Positions 40,300 to 48,962 of a stretch of DNA of 64,000 nt are shown here, one piece after another (the stretch's first letter is position 1; the number at the start of each line of letters is the position of its first letter). Origin of the DNA: Mycobacterium sp. 1554424.7 (GTDB lineage Bacteria; Actinomycetota; Actinomycetes; Mycobacteriales; Mycobacteriaceae); NCBI RefSeq assembly GCF_001665295.1, contig NZ_LZSE01000135.1, forward strand, positions 28,310 to 92,309, in the 5' to 3' direction. The notes beneath the pieces were generated by a model. It was not told the DNA's origin, searched no databases, and saw only the letters and a list, made by a program, of their open reading frames with translations. Both the position numbers and the translations under genes were made by a program.

Positions 40300-42270
40300 C
40301 TAAGGGTGCGGCGCCGCGGTGTCCTCGCGCCACTCGTAGATTCGAGCCCCGCCGTTGTCGTAGATGAGCGTCCACGACGTCGATCTATCCAGAGACACTA
40401 GTCCTTCGGGTGTGGCAAACCCTCTGACGTTGGGTGTACTGGTCAGGATGTACCTGATATTGAGCGCCTTAATCGCCTCGGCCACCTTGGGATCCGAATC
40501 GGCCTTGCGCGCGGAGATCCAGAATATGTAGCGGTAATAGCCCGGGCCGGTTTGCTGCGGGAAGTCGTAATGGGTCCACAACGGGTGCAGGTCGGCCACC
40601 GCGTACATCCAAGCGGTGCCGTCGACGTTGGAGTTGCCGATCACGCTCTCGCGGGCGCCGGGCAGCTTGGCCAGATAGGCCATCGCCATCAGGTCTCGCT
40701 GGTCGATGATCACCGAGTCGTACTTGTCGCCGAACAACACCAGGTGCCGGTAGAGGTATTGGCGGCCGGAGACCAGCACGGCCACCAGCAGAAGGACCGC
40801 CGTGGCGGCGGTCCAGACCGGGTCGGGTAGCCGTTTGAAACGGTCGGTCAGCCGTCTGGCGACGGCGACGACTCCCACCACGATCGCGAACAGCGCGATG
40901 CCCGCCATGGGCGTCACCAGCATCGTCACCACCGCCGAGAGCCGTCGCGGATCGTTGTAGAAGAACTGGCTGAACTCTTCGATGGCCCGGCCGAGGGGGT
41001 TGCGAAACGGCGCGCCGGAGTAGATGGTCGCCACGGTCAGCACCAGCCAGACGGCGGGCGGCCACCAGATCCTCTTGTACAGCAGGATCGCCATGCCGAT
41101 GGCCGCCAGCGCGACCAGGCTGTATTGGGTCGGGAAGTCGTTGAGGTGGCGGGTGTGCAGCAGCAGCGCGTCGATGACGCCCTGCTTCACGCTCTTGAAG
41201 CTGGGGAACGCATGCCCGGCGATGATGTCGGCCTGCCTCAGCACGCCGAGGAATTGCGGCGCCAGGATCGCGGCGGTGGGGACGGCGACGGCGGCCAGGG
41301 TGAGCGCGTCGGTGAGGCGGCCGCGCACCGGATGCCACACGGCGTCCAGGAGCCACCAGGCCAACAGGAACAGGATGACGATGAAGCCACCGGTCAGGTG
41401 CATCGACAGGACGCCCACCAGCGCCAGCACGGCCGCCGGGATGCGGTCGCGGTGCCGCAGCGTCGAGGCGATCAGAACGAACGTCGGGATCGCGACGCCG
41501 TAGGCGGCCAGGTTGGGCATCGCCGCGACGCCGAACTCGACGTAGGGCACCGACGTGAACGACGCCGACAGCGCGGCGGCGGTGGCGGACACGCTCGCGG
41601 CGCGCCATTGGGTGCTGATCGGGCGCAGCAGGAACCAGGTGAGGGTGGCCGCGCTGGAGGGAAACAGCCAGACCGACGCGGCCAGCGAGTTCAGCGTGTA
41701 GCCGGTGGTGGGCGCTGCGCCGGTGAGCTGACAGTAAACCGCCGTCAGGGCGTGGAACACCGACGGGTAGTACAGCGGTTGATGGGTCTCGACGTTGCGG
41801 AGCTCGCCCATGTGGGTCGACGACGCCTGCCCGGTGTCGAGGATGAAGCGCACCTCGTTGGCGTGCCAGGCGGCGTCCCACGTGCTGGGAATGGACTGCC
41901 AGTGCGTGAGCCCGCGATAGCCCGCCCACATGATCAGCGCCGCGCCCAGCAGCACACCGGCGGCCACCGTCACCGCCGGCCAGCGACTGACGCCGCGAGC
42001 CTCCGCCTCGGGGTCGCGGTAGCGGCCGAGTGCCAGCTGCAAACCCGTCGCCCCCACGCACACGACCGCCAGCGCGGCGAGCGCGGTCCATCCGTTCCAC
42101 GGGAACCCGAGCGCACCGAGGGGGATAATCGCCAGCGCCACAACGCCGTACGTCAGCGCCGGACCAACTGCAATGGCCACCGGCCACGTCAGTTGGGTGA
42201 TGCGCGCGACGATCACACCCGGTGCGATCAGCAAGAACAGTGCGATCAGCGTTCCGGTCCAAAGGCCCAC
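40300..42270 (-). CDS. Polytopic GT-C-like membrane protein (Rv3779 type)
   Basis: 656-residue membrane protein with about twelve predicted helices and a soluble C-terminal part (SVIGNSNVDGTAWMYAVADLHPLWTHYDFP). The M. tuberculosis homologue has been linked to polyprenyl-phosphomannose or mannoside synthesis. An early loop (STWDAAWHANEVRFIL) has the acidic and His residues typical of GT-C enzymes. GTG 42270 is chosen because it matches the homologue start and lies 6 nt after CATACT, suggesting a leaderless start; a GTG at 42354 would add 28 residues. First gene of the bpa-wzt-glfT1-wzm group. Confidence 0.85.
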   Translation of the reverse strand: MGLWTGTLIALFLLIAPGVIVARITQLTWPVAIAVGPALTYGVVALAIIPLGALGFPWNGWTALAALAVVCVGATGLQLALGRYRDPEAEARGVSRWPAVTVAAGVLLGAALIMWAGYRGLTHWQSIPSTWDAAWHANEVRFILDTGQASSTHMGELRNVETHQPLYYPSVFHALTAVYCQLTGAAPTTGYTLNSLAASVWLFPSSAATLTWFLLRPISTQWRAASVSATAAALSASFTSVPYVEFGVAAMPNLAAYGVAIPTFVLIASTLRHRDRIPAAVLALVGVLSMHLTGGFIVILFLLAWWLLDAVWHPVRGRLTDALTLAAVAVPTAAILAPQFLGVLRQADIIAGHAFPSFKSVKQGVIDALLLHTRHLNDFPTQYSLVALAAIGMAILLYKRIWWPPAVWLVLTVATIYSGAPFRNPLGRAIEEFSQFFYNDPRRLSAVVTMLVTPMAGIALFAIVVGVVAVARRLTDRFKRLPDPVWTAATAVLLLVAVLVSGRQYLYRHLVLFGDKYDSVIIDQRDLMAMAYLAKLPGARESVIGNSNVDGTAWMYAVADLHPLWTHYDFPQQTGPGYYRYIFWISARKADSDPKVAEAIKALNIRYILTSTPNVRGFATPEGLVSLDRSTSWTLIYDNGGARIYEWREDTAAPHP

Positions 42271-42392
42271 TGGACTAGTATGGCTGCCCGGGTGACTCGG
42301 CTCGCCAAGCCACCGTCCGGCTTGGATTGCGGAGGGGGCACCCGCTACCGTCACAATTTTCGCAAAATTGCGGAAGCTTTAAGGTGGCTGTC

Positions 42393-43589
42393 ATGGCTTA
42401 CGACGTCGCCCGGGTGCGCGGACTGCATCCGTCGCTGGGTGACGGGTGGGTGCACTTCGACGCGCCGGTCGGCATGCTCATCCCGGATTCCGTGGCGACG
42501 ACGGTGTCGACGGCCTTCCGCCGGTCCGCCGCCACCATAGTGGGGGCGCACCCGTCGGCGCGGCGCAGCGCCGCCGTGCTGGAGGCCGCGCGGGCGGCGG
42601 TCGCCGACCTGTTCAACGCCGACCCGGCGGGCGTGGTGCTGGGCGCCGACCGCGCCATCCTGTTGTCGTCGCTGGCAGAGGCGTCGTCGTCGCGGGCCGG
42701 CCTGGGCTACGAGGTGATCGTCAGCCGGCTCGACGACGAGGCGAACATCGCCCCGTGGCTGCGGGCGGCGCACCGCTACGGCGCCAAGGTTAAGTGGGCC
42801 GAGATCGACATCGAGACCGGTGAGCTGCCGACGTGGCAGTGGGAGAGCCTGATCGGGAAGTCGACGCGGCTGGTCGCCGTCGCGTCGGCGTCGGCGACCC
42901 TGGGCACGGTCACCGATCTGCGGGCGATGACCAAGCTGGTGCACGAAGTGGGCGGCCTGGTGGTGGTCGACCATTCCGCGGCCGCGCCGTACCGATTGCT
43001 CGACGTCAAGGAGACCGACGCCGACATCGTCGCCGTGAACGCCCTGGCCTGGGGCGGTCCCCCGATCGGCGCGATGGTCTTTCGCGATCCGGCGCTGATC
43101 AACTCCTTCGGCGCGGTGTCGTCCGATCCGCAGGCCGCCGGCCCGGCGCGCCTAGAGGTCGGTGCGCATCAGTTCGGCCTGCTGGCCGGGTTGGTCGCCA
43201 GCATCGAGTACCTGGCATCGCTCGACGAGTCGGCCCGCGGCAGCCGGCGCGAACGCCTGTCCGTGTCGACCGAGTCGGCCAACTCGTATCTGAACCGGGT
43301 GTTCGACTACCTGATGGTGTCGTTGCGGTCGCTGCCGCTGGTGATGGTGATCGGTCGCCCCGAGGCGCGGATCCCGGTGGTCAGCTTCGCGCTGCAGGAC
43401 GTGCCCGCCGAACGCGTGGTGCAGCGCCTGGCGGACAACGGCATTCTGGCCATCTCGAACGCGAGCTCCCGCGCGCTCGACGTGCTGGGCGTCAACGACG
43501 TGGGCGGCGCCGTCACCGTCGGCCTGGCGCACTACTCGACGACGGCGGAGGTCGACCAGCTGGTGCGCGCGCTGGCGTCGCTGGGCTGA
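42393..43589 (+). CDS. Cysteine desulfurase-like class V aminotransferase-fold protein (Rv3778c type)
   Basis: 398 residues, same length as Rv3778c, of the PLP fold-type I class V family. [23 protein letters not shown] and [15 protein letters not shown] (PLP-ring Asp) are typical. But where active desulfurases have the PLP lysine after the central strand (SxHKxxGPxG), this protein reads [18 protein letters not shown] with no lysine. It may not form an internal aldimine. AAGGTGG gives a ribosome site. It is divergent from the Rv3779-type gene and convergent with the quinone oxidoreductase. Confidence 0.85.
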   Translation: MAYDVARVRGLHPSLGDGWVHFDAPVGMLIPDSVATTVSTAFRRSAATIVGAHPSARRSAAVLEAARAAVADLFNADPAGVVLGADRAILLSSLAEASSSRAGLGYEVIVSRLDDEANIAPWLRAAHRYGAKVKWAEIDIETGELPTWQWESLIGKSTRLVAVASASATLGTVTDLRAMTKLVHEVGGLVVVDHSAAAPYRLLDVKETDADIVAVNALAWGGPPIGAMVFRDPALINSFGAVSSDPQAAGPARLEVGAHQFGLLAGLVASIEYLASLDESARGSRRERLSVSTESANSYLNRVFDYLMVSLRSLPLVMVIGRPEARIPVVSFALQDVPAERVVQRLADNGILAISNASSRALDVLGVNDVGGAVTVGLAHYSTTAEVDQLVRALASLG

Positions 43590-43601
43590 GCCGCTTTTCT
43601 T

Positions 43602-43700
43602 GTGCACTCAGGGCTTTTCGTGTGCACTCTGGGCGGCCCTCGGCGGCGTGTCGCCGCCGTGAGCGCACACGCAATGCCGTGGACTCACACGCAATGCCCT
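43602..43700. terminator. Complex inverted repeat between convergent genes
   Basis: The 113-bp gap holds a central perfect stem CGGCGGCG-TGT-CGCCGCCG (43641-43659). It is flanked by two direct copies of GTGCACTC(A/T)GGGC on the left and two copies of CACACGCAATGCC on the right, which are imperfectly complementary to the left arms. Likely bidirectional terminator or a structured dispersed element. Confidence 0.6.
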
Positions 43701-43702
43701 GA

Positions 43703-44671
43703 CTAGACGGTCAGCACGATCTTTCCGGTCACCTTGCTCGCCACCAGGTCTTGATGCGCCTCACCGGCCCGCTGGATGGGCATGCGCGCGCCGATGATCG
43801 GCCGCACCCGGCCCTCGGCGATCATCGGCCACACCGACGCCGTCACCGCCTGCACGATCTCGCTCTTGCTGTTCGGTCCGGTGACCGGGCGGGCCCTCAG
43901 CGTGGTCCCGATGACCCGCGCCCGCTTCATTAACAGCTTGGCGATGTTGAGCTCGCCCTTGATCCCGCCCTGCATGCCGATGATGACCAGCTGCCCGTCG
44001 GTGGCCAGGGCGTCGATGTTGCGGTCCAGGTACGCGGCGCCCATGATGTCGAAAATCGCGTCGGCACCGCCGTTTTCCTGCAGCCGCGCGACGAAGTCCT
44101 CGTCGCGGTAGTTGATGGTGATCTCGGCGCCCAGCTCGCGGCAGAACTCCAGCTTCTCCGCCGACCCGGCCGTCACGGCCACCCGGGCGCCCAGCGCCCG
44201 CGCGACCTGGATCGCGTTGGTGCCGATGCCGCTGGCCCCGCCGTGCATCAGCAGCAGCTGCCCTTTGCCCAGGTGCGCCACCATCACCAGGTTGGACCAC
44301 ACCGTGCACGCCACCTCCGGCAGCCCGGCTGCGTCCACCAGGTCCACGCCGTCGGGGATGGGCAGCACCTGGCCGGCGGGCACGGCGACGTATTCGGCGT
44401 AGCCGCCGCCGGCCAGCAGCGCGCAGACCTCTTGTCCCGCAGGCCAATCCGTGACGCCCTCGCCCGCATCGGCGACGACGCCGGACACCTCCATGCCGAT
44501 GATTTCGCTGGCCCCCGGCGGGGGCGGGTACTTGCCGGCGGCCTGCAGCACGTCGGCGCGATTGACGCCGGCCGCGGCGACCTTGATCAGCACCTCGCCG
44601 GGCCCGGCGGTCGCGTCGGGCACCTCTTGCCAGGACAGTTGGTCGGGGGATTCGGCGACAATCGCGCGCAT
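43703..44671 (-). CDS. Zinc-independent quinone oxidoreductase (Rv3777 type)
   Basis: 322-residue MDR-family NAD(P)H:quinone oxidoreductase of the PIG3/QorA kind. GroES-like N-terminal half (PGEVLIKVAAAGVNRADVLQAAGKYPPPPGA by its ends), Rossmann half with LLLMHGGASGIGTNAIQVA (about 140-158). No catalytic or structural zinc cysteines are visible. Predicted to reduce quinones or enones with NADPH in the cytoplasm; substrate unknown. Divergent from the neighbouring tRNA-Ser by about 55 bp. Confidence 0.9.
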   Translation of the reverse strand: MRAIVAESPDQLSWQEVPDATAGPGEVLIKVAAAGVNRADVLQAAGKYPPPPGASEIIGMEVSGVVADAGEGVTDWPAGQEVCALLAGGGYAEYVAVPAGQVLPIPDGVDLVDAAGLPEVACTVWSNLVMVAHLGKGQLLLMHGGASGIGTNAIQVARALGARVAVTAGSAEKLEFCRELGAEITINYRDEDFVARLQENGGADAIFDIMGAAYLDRNIDALATDGQLVIIGMQGGIKGELNIAKLLMKRARVIGTTLRARPVTGPNSKSEIVQAVTASVWPMIAEGRVRPIIGARMPIQRAGEAHQDLVASKVTGKIVLTV

Positions 44672-44727
44672 GACGGCGACGTTACTAGGACGCCCGGCCC
44701 CCGCTACCCTTAGCTAGCCTTGTTCCT

Positions 44728-44814
44728 GGTGGCGTGGCAGAGCGGCCTAATGCACTCGCCTTGAAAGCGAGAGACGGCTAAAACCGTCCGGGGGTTCAAA
44801 TCCCTCCGCCACCG
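44728..44814 (+). tRNA. tRNA-Ser (anticodon TGA)
   Basis: 87-nt class II tRNA. Acceptor GGTGGCG pairs with CGCCACC (44807-44813) with discriminator G; anticodon loop CTTGAAA gives TGA at 44762-44764; a long variable arm (GACGGCTAAAACCGTC) and T-loop GTTCAAATC are present. Decodes UCA. Confidence 0.97.
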
Positions 44815-44818
44815 CCGG

Positions 44819-45925
44819 TCAATGCAGGGTCGGCGCGTAGCGCAGCACCGCGCCCACGCCGTCGGCGGGGGAGATCCGTTCGTCGGTGCGCACCAACGAC
44901 GCTCCGACCGAAACCGCGAACATGGGCAGCGCCTCGTCGGCCCGCAACGTCTTGTCGGGAGCGGCGCCCTGCTCGGACAGCACGTTCTCGTTGGGGGCGA
45001 CCGTCGTCAGGCCTTCGTCGGCCACGACGGTGGCGTCCCCGACTTCGCCGATGATCAGGGTCTCGACCGCGCCCTGGCGCAGCGCCGAGCAGACAGGGCC
45101 CAAGCCCTCGGCCGCCAGCCCGGATTCGCGGCCGATCTCGGCGCTGAAGCGCTGCGCGGCGGCGTCGACCGTTCGCAGCTGGCGGTTGACGAATTCGTCC
45201 TCGATCGCACGCTCGATCTCGCCGAAGTCGTGACCGCTGTGCCGCGCGCCGACCTCGAGCGCGACTGCGCGGTCGCGCAACCGTTCCGGCAGCGCCGCGA
45301 GGAAGTCCGAGCGGGAGCGCACCTCGCCGACGACGAAGATCACCTCGATGCCCTTGTCGTCGACGAGCTCGCCGACGCGGTCGGCGACCGCGCGGATGTT
45401 CTTGCGGGCGGCCTCTTCGGTGCGCAACTGCGGGTCGCCATAACCGGCGGTTTCGGCGCCGGCGGCCTTGTGCACCGGGTGGCCCCCGCCGTCGACGGTT
45501 TCCGAGTGCAGCGTGCCCCCGATCTGGGTGGTGATGTCGGCCCCGCTGTGGTCCACGACGACGAGCACGTAGTCGGGGTGATCGAAATTCTGCTCGAGAA
45601 TTGGGACGAGGTAAGGCAATTCGGACACGCGGACGACGGTCGTCGGGGCGGGGCGAGCCAAATGCTCGTTGATCACCACGCCGTCGGCGCCGGCGATAAT
45701 CGCCCGACCGCTGCGGCCGATCGGCGGGCGCAGGTCCATGACCGCGGCGCCGATTTCGTCGATGACCGCTTGGCCGGCGCCGCGCTGCTCAAGCTCGTCG
45801 CGCACCGCCCGCCATTTGAGTTCGAGCTGCGCCTCGGCGTCGTGGGTGTCGTGCGAGTCGTCGAAGTAAACCGAAGCGAATGGCGCCGGTGCGTCCAGCA
45901 GCTTGCGGAAGCGTTCAGAATCCAT
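44819..45925 (-). CDS. Rv2629-family ribosome-associated/hibernation-type protein
   Basis: 368 residues strongly resembling Rv2629, a DosR-regulated M. tuberculosis protein of the bacterial eRF1/Vms1-like group now often named ribosome hibernation factor. Shared segments include PFASVYFDDSHDT, IDEIGAAVMDLRP, VPILEQNFDHPDYVLVVVDH, GYGDPQLRTEEAARKN, VGEVRSRSDFLAALP and the late GVGAVLRYAPT. The central Rossmann-like region and eL30-like end fit that architecture. In M. tuberculosis the homologue is not at this locus. Its stop lies 4 nt beyond the tRNA-Ser end on the opposite strand. Confidence 0.85.
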   Translation of the reverse strand: MDSERFRKLLDAPAPFASVYFDDSHDTHDAEAQLELKWRAVRDELEQRGAGQAVIDEIGAAVMDLRPPIGRSGRAIIAGADGVVINEHLARPAPTTVVRVSELPYLVPILEQNFDHPDYVLVVVDHSGADITTQIGGTLHSETVDGGGHPVHKAAGAETAGYGDPQLRTEEAARKNIRAVADRVGELVDDKGIEVIFVVGEVRSRSDFLAALPERLRDRAVALEVGARHSGHDFGEIERAIEDEFVNRQLRTVDAAAQRFSAEIGRESGLAAEGLGPVCSALRQGAVETLIIGEVGDATVVADEGLTTVAPNENVLSEQGAAPDKTLRADEALPMFAVSVGASLVRTDERISPADGVGAVLRYAPTLH

Positions 45926-45962
45926 GCCTAGTTGGTTGCCCCAGCCCCTCGGGGGACAAACC

Positions 45963-46154
45963 CTAGTAGCTTCGATCGCCCTCGCTGTCGTCGAAGAAGT
46001 GCCATTCGCCGTCGCGTTCGACCTCCATGCGCCAACCGAGTTCGTTGCCCTCGACCTTGTTGTCGGCGAACCACGCGTGCGCCTTGTCGGCGCTTTCGAT
46101 GTCCTCGGTGGCGACGACGTCGCCCTTCGGGTTGAGCACTCGATATGTAGCCAT
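45963..46154 (-). CDS. Small hypothetical protein
   Basis: 63 residues from ATG 46154: MATYRVLNPKGDVVATEDIE, HAWFADNKVEGNELGWRMEVERDGEWHFFDDSEG by its ends. Acidic, no signal or membrane segment. Conserved-looking beta/alpha/beta pattern but family not recognised. It sits between lipE and the Rv2629-like gene in the same direction. An in-frame ATG at 46172 would add 6 residues. Confidence 0.7.
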   Translation of the reverse strand: MATYRVLNPKGDVVATEDIESADKAHAWFADNKVEGNELGWRMEVERDGEWHFFDDSEGDRSY

Positions 46155-46184
46155 GCGTGGCAGTGTTCCCATCGCCGCGCGCCC

Positions 46185-47438
46185 TCAACCGGCGCGAATC
46201 TCTGCGGCGATGGTGTCCATCAGGGCCGTGTAACGGCGGGCTTCGGGGTCGCGGCCGGGCTTGCCGCTGCTGATCACGCCGGCGGCCATGTCGCGCTCCG
46301 GATCGGCCCAGACGGCGATGTTGGTGAGACCGAGGTGGCCGAACGCGGCCGTCGCGTCCCGGCCGAACGGTCCGAACCGCTTCGTTCCCAGGATGAATCC
46401 GGTGCCCCAGCGGGCCGGCATCAGGCCGATCGCGAAATCCGGTCGCAACCGGCGGCATTCGGCCGCCGCGCCGCGCAGCGTCTCCGGGCTCATCACCCGC
46501 ACGCCATCGAGTTCGCCTCCGCGGCGCCAGATTTCGGCGAACCGGGACAGCTCGTCGGCGGTCGAGACGGTGTTGGACGACGGGACGATCGTGGTCAGGA
46601 ACCGGGGCGTGTTGGTGTACGGGATGATCTCGTGCACGGTTCCGCCGATCGCCTTGCGGAAGATCTGGGCGACCACCGGCGGCAAGGTGCGGCCGGTGGG
46701 GTGGCTGGGCGCGACCAGCGGTACGTCCTGTTTGGCGACGCCGAAGTTGGTCCACCGGAAGCCCAGCGGGTCGAGGATCTCGGCGGCCAGGATTTCGCGA
46801 ATCTCCTTGCCGGTGGCCGCGTAGACGATCTCGCGCATCAGCGGACCCCACGTCAGGGCGTGGTACATGTGCACCAGCCCCGGGCGGTAGAGGGGGCGCA
46901 GCTCACCGAGCTTCTGTTGCGCGTACTCATGGTCGTCGGCGCGTTTGATGTCCGGCCTGGGCCCGGTGGGGAAGGGCAGCCCGGCGCTGTGGGTCATCAC
47001 GTGCCGGATCGTGATGCGGTCCTTGCCGTGGCTGGTGAAGGTGGGCAGGTATTCGCAGACCCGGTCGTCCAGCGAGAAGACGCCGCGCTCGGCGAGCATG
47101 TGCACGACGGTCGCGGTGACGCCCTTGGCCGCCGAGTACACGCAGTACGGCGTGTCCGTGGTGACGGGGATCTTCTCGGCGTCGGGCGGATCGGTGGGCG
47201 CGTTGCCCCACCCGTGGCCGATCGCGCGGTTGAGCACGACGCGGCCGTGCTGGCGGATGCACACCTGGATCGCCGGGTGCAGGCCGCCCGCATACCAGTG
47301 CCGCGCGGCCTGCCAGATCCGTTCGACGGCCGCGGCGTCGATCTCGGAGTCGTCCTCCGCGCCGATGGCCGTCACGGAGTCCAGGTCGGCCGGGACGCGG
47401 ATTTTTCCGTCGGGTGTCACTTCAGCGAGAGTAGCCAA
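46185..47438 (-). CDS. lipE: LipE, beta-lactamase-fold esterase
   Basis: 417-residue serine esterase/carboxypeptidase-like protein of the class C beta-lactamase fold, matching LipE (Rv3775). Catalytic SxxK is in VYSAAKG (Ser and Lys), the YxN-type motif appears as MYHALTWG, and the third-box equivalent as FGHLG. No signal peptide, so cytoplasmic or peripheral. TTG 47438 is favoured by GGGGAA about 10 nt upstream; GTG 47420 is an alternative. It begins 7 nt after echA21 and is probably co-transcribed with it. Confidence 0.9.
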   Translation of the reverse strand: MATLAEVTPDGKIRVPADLDSVTAIGAEDDSEIDAAAVERIWQAARHWYAGGLHPAIQVCIRQHGRVVLNRAIGHGWGNAPTDPPDAEKIPVTTDTPYCVYSAAKGVTATVVHMLAERGVFSLDDRVCEYLPTFTSHGKDRITIRHVMTHSAGLPFPTGPRPDIKRADDHEYAQQKLGELRPLYRPGLVHMYHALTWGPLMREIVYAATGKEIREILAAEILDPLGFRWTNFGVAKQDVPLVAPSHPTGRTLPPVVAQIFRKAIGGTVHEIIPYTNTPRFLTTIVPSSNTVSTADELSRFAEIWRRGGELDGVRVMSPETLRGAAAECRRLRPDFAIGLMPARWGTGFILGTKRFGPFGRDATAAFGHLGLTNIAVWADPERDMAAGVISSGKPGRDPEARRYTALMDTIAAEIRAG

Positions 47439-47445
47439 GCGCGCG

Positions 47446-48270
47446 CTATTCCCCGGTGAACTGCGGCGGACGCTTCTCGAACGTGGCGGAGATGCCTTCG
47501 GTCAGGTCCTTCGACGGCAGGAACGCCGCGTTCCAGGTCGCGACGTAGCGCAGGTTCTCCGAGACGGCGGAGGTGCGTTGCTGGTCGAGGACGTCCTTGA
47601 CGCCGTAGACGGCCAGCGGGGGATTGGCGGCGATCTCGGCGGCCGTCGCGTGGGCGGCCGCCAGTGTCGCGTCGGCGTCGGCGAACACGTCGTTGACCAG
47701 CCCGATCTTCTCCGCGCGGGCCGCGTCGATGTCCCGGCCCGTCAGCGCCAGTTCGCGCAGGTGGCCGTCGCTCAGGATCAGGGGCAGCCGGGCCAGGCTG
47801 CCCATGTCGGCGACGATGGCCAGCTTGACCTCGCGCACCGAGAACTTGGCGTCGGCGCTGGCGTAGCGGATGTCCACCGCGGAGATCAGGTCGACGGCGC
47901 CGCCGATGCACCAGCCCTGGACCGAGGCGATGGTCGGCGTGCGGCAGTCGGCGACGGCGTTGATCGCCTTCTGCATCCGCAGGATCTCGGCGTGGAAGTC
48001 GGTGCGGGGGCGGGCCATCGCCCCCTCGGCCATCAGCGGGGCGAACATGCCGCCCATCGCGGGCACGTCCAGGCCGTAGCTGAAGTTCCTGCCCGATCCG
48101 GTGATGACGATGGCCCGCACGTCGCGGTCGGCGTCCAGCCCCGCGAACACCTCCGGCATCTCCGACCAGAAGGCGGGCCCCATGGCGTTGCCCTTGCCGG
48201 GCCCGATCAGCGTCACCTGCGCGACGTGGTCTTTGGTCTCGATGGTGACGGATTCGTATGTTTCGCCCAT
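47446..48270 (-). CDS. echA21: EchA21, enoyl-CoA hydratase/isomerase
   Basis: Crotonase-fold protein of 274 residues, the length of EchA21 (Rv3774). GSGRNFSYGLD holds the first oxyanion-hole segment and VQGWCIGGAVDLISAVDIRYAS the second; the acidic residue in KFSVREVKLAIVADMGSLARLP suggests a delta3,5-delta2,4-dienoyl-CoA isomerase-like or hydratase activity. ATG 48270 (MGETYESV) follows a TACGGT box at 6 nt, fitting a leaderless start. It is divergent from the TIGR03086-type gene with only 23 nt between the two start codons. Confidence 0.92.
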   Translation of the reverse strand: MGETYESVTIETKDHVAQVTLIGPGKGNAMGPAFWSEMPEVFAGLDADRDVRAIVITGSGRNFSYGLDVPAMGGMFAPLMAEGAMARPRTDFHAEILRMQKAINAVADCRTPTIASVQGWCIGGAVDLISAVDIRYASADAKFSVREVKLAIVADMGSLARLPLILSDGHLRELALTGRDIDAARAEKIGLVNDVFADADATLAAAHATAAEIAANPPLAVYGVKDVLDQQRTSAVSENLRYVATWNAAFLPSKDLTEGISATFEKRPPQFTGE

Positions 48271-48276
48271 ATCGAG

Positions 48277-48286
48277 ACCGTAGCGT
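48277..48286. promoter_or_regulatory. Overlapping divergent -10 boxes
   Basis: Between the divergent starts of echA21 (48270, minus) and the gene at 48294 (plus) lie 23 bases. Minus-strand TACGGT covers 48277-48282, 6 nt before ATG; plus-strand TAGCGT covers 48281-48286, 7 nt before ATG. The two boxes share two base pairs, so both genes would start leaderless from mutually overlapping promoters. Confidence 0.6.
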
Positions 48287-48293
48287 GGCAAAT

Positions 48294-48878
48294 ATGGATC
48301 CTGACTTGCGACCCGGACCTGATTCCCCGCCCACCGACGAGCTGCACAGCGCCGAGGGCACGCTGCGTGTGTTGCAGCAAGTCCTGCACCCCATCGCGAC
48401 CGGCGACCTGGCCCGGCAGACGCCGTGCCGCGAGTTCGACGTGACGCAGTTGACCGGGCACCTGCTGAACTCGATCACGGCGATCGGCGGCATGGTCGGC
48501 GCCGAAGTTCCCGAGCGCGACGAGAGCGATTCGGTGGAGCGGCAGGTCATCGCCGCGGCGCGCCCGGCCCTGGATGCCTGGCATCGCCACGGCCTCGACG
48601 GCACCGTGCCGTTCGGGAAGGGTGAGATGCCGGCCAGGGGCGCGTGTGGAATCCTGTCGCTCGAATTCCTGGTCCACGCATGGGATTACGCCAAGGCCGT
48701 GGGCCACGATGTCGACGCCCCGGAACCATTGGCCGAATACGTGCTGGGGCTGGCGCATCAACTGATCCGCCCGGAGTTCCGCGGCGGCGCCGGCTTCGAC
48801 GAGCCGGTCGACGTGGCCGCCGACGCCGGCGCCCTCGAGCGGCTGATCGCGTTTACCGGCCGCGACCCGTCGGCCTAG
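48294..48878 (+). CDS. TIGR03086/DinB-like metal-binding family protein (Rv3773c type)
   Basis: 194 residues, same length as Rv3773c. Mycothiol-dependent maleylpyruvate-isomerase-like fold: TPCREFDVTQLTGHLLNSITAIGG at the front with the first His, and LSLEFLVHAWDYAKAVG with the second. Activity unknown. Predicted leaderless (TAGCGT 7 nt before ATG). It converges on the DUF4334 gene across an inverted repeat. Confidence 0.88.
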   Translation: MDPDLRPGPDSPPTDELHSAEGTLRVLQQVLHPIATGDLARQTPCREFDVTQLTGHLLNSITAIGGMVGAEVPERDESDSVERQVIAAARPALDAWHRHGLDGTVPFGKGEMPARGACGILSLEFLVHAWDYAKAVGHDVDAPEPLAEYVLGLAHQLIRPEFRGGAGFDEPVDVAADAGALERLIAFTGRDPSA

Positions 48879-48886
48879 CCTTTCCT

Positions 48887-48950
48887 TCGCCGAGCGTGTT
48901 CTCAGGGCGAGAATCCTCACGGATCTTCGCCGTCACGTCACGCTCGGCGA
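48887..48950. terminator. Inverted repeat between convergent genes
   Basis: A perfect 12-bp inverted repeat TCGCCGAGCGTG (48887-48898) and CACGCTCGGCGA (48939-48950) brackets a 40-nt loop that has its own shorter repeats. It occupies nearly the whole 84-bp gap between converging genes; probable bidirectional terminator or dispersed palindrome. Confidence 0.6.
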
Positions 48951-48962
48951 CAGAGACGGTGC

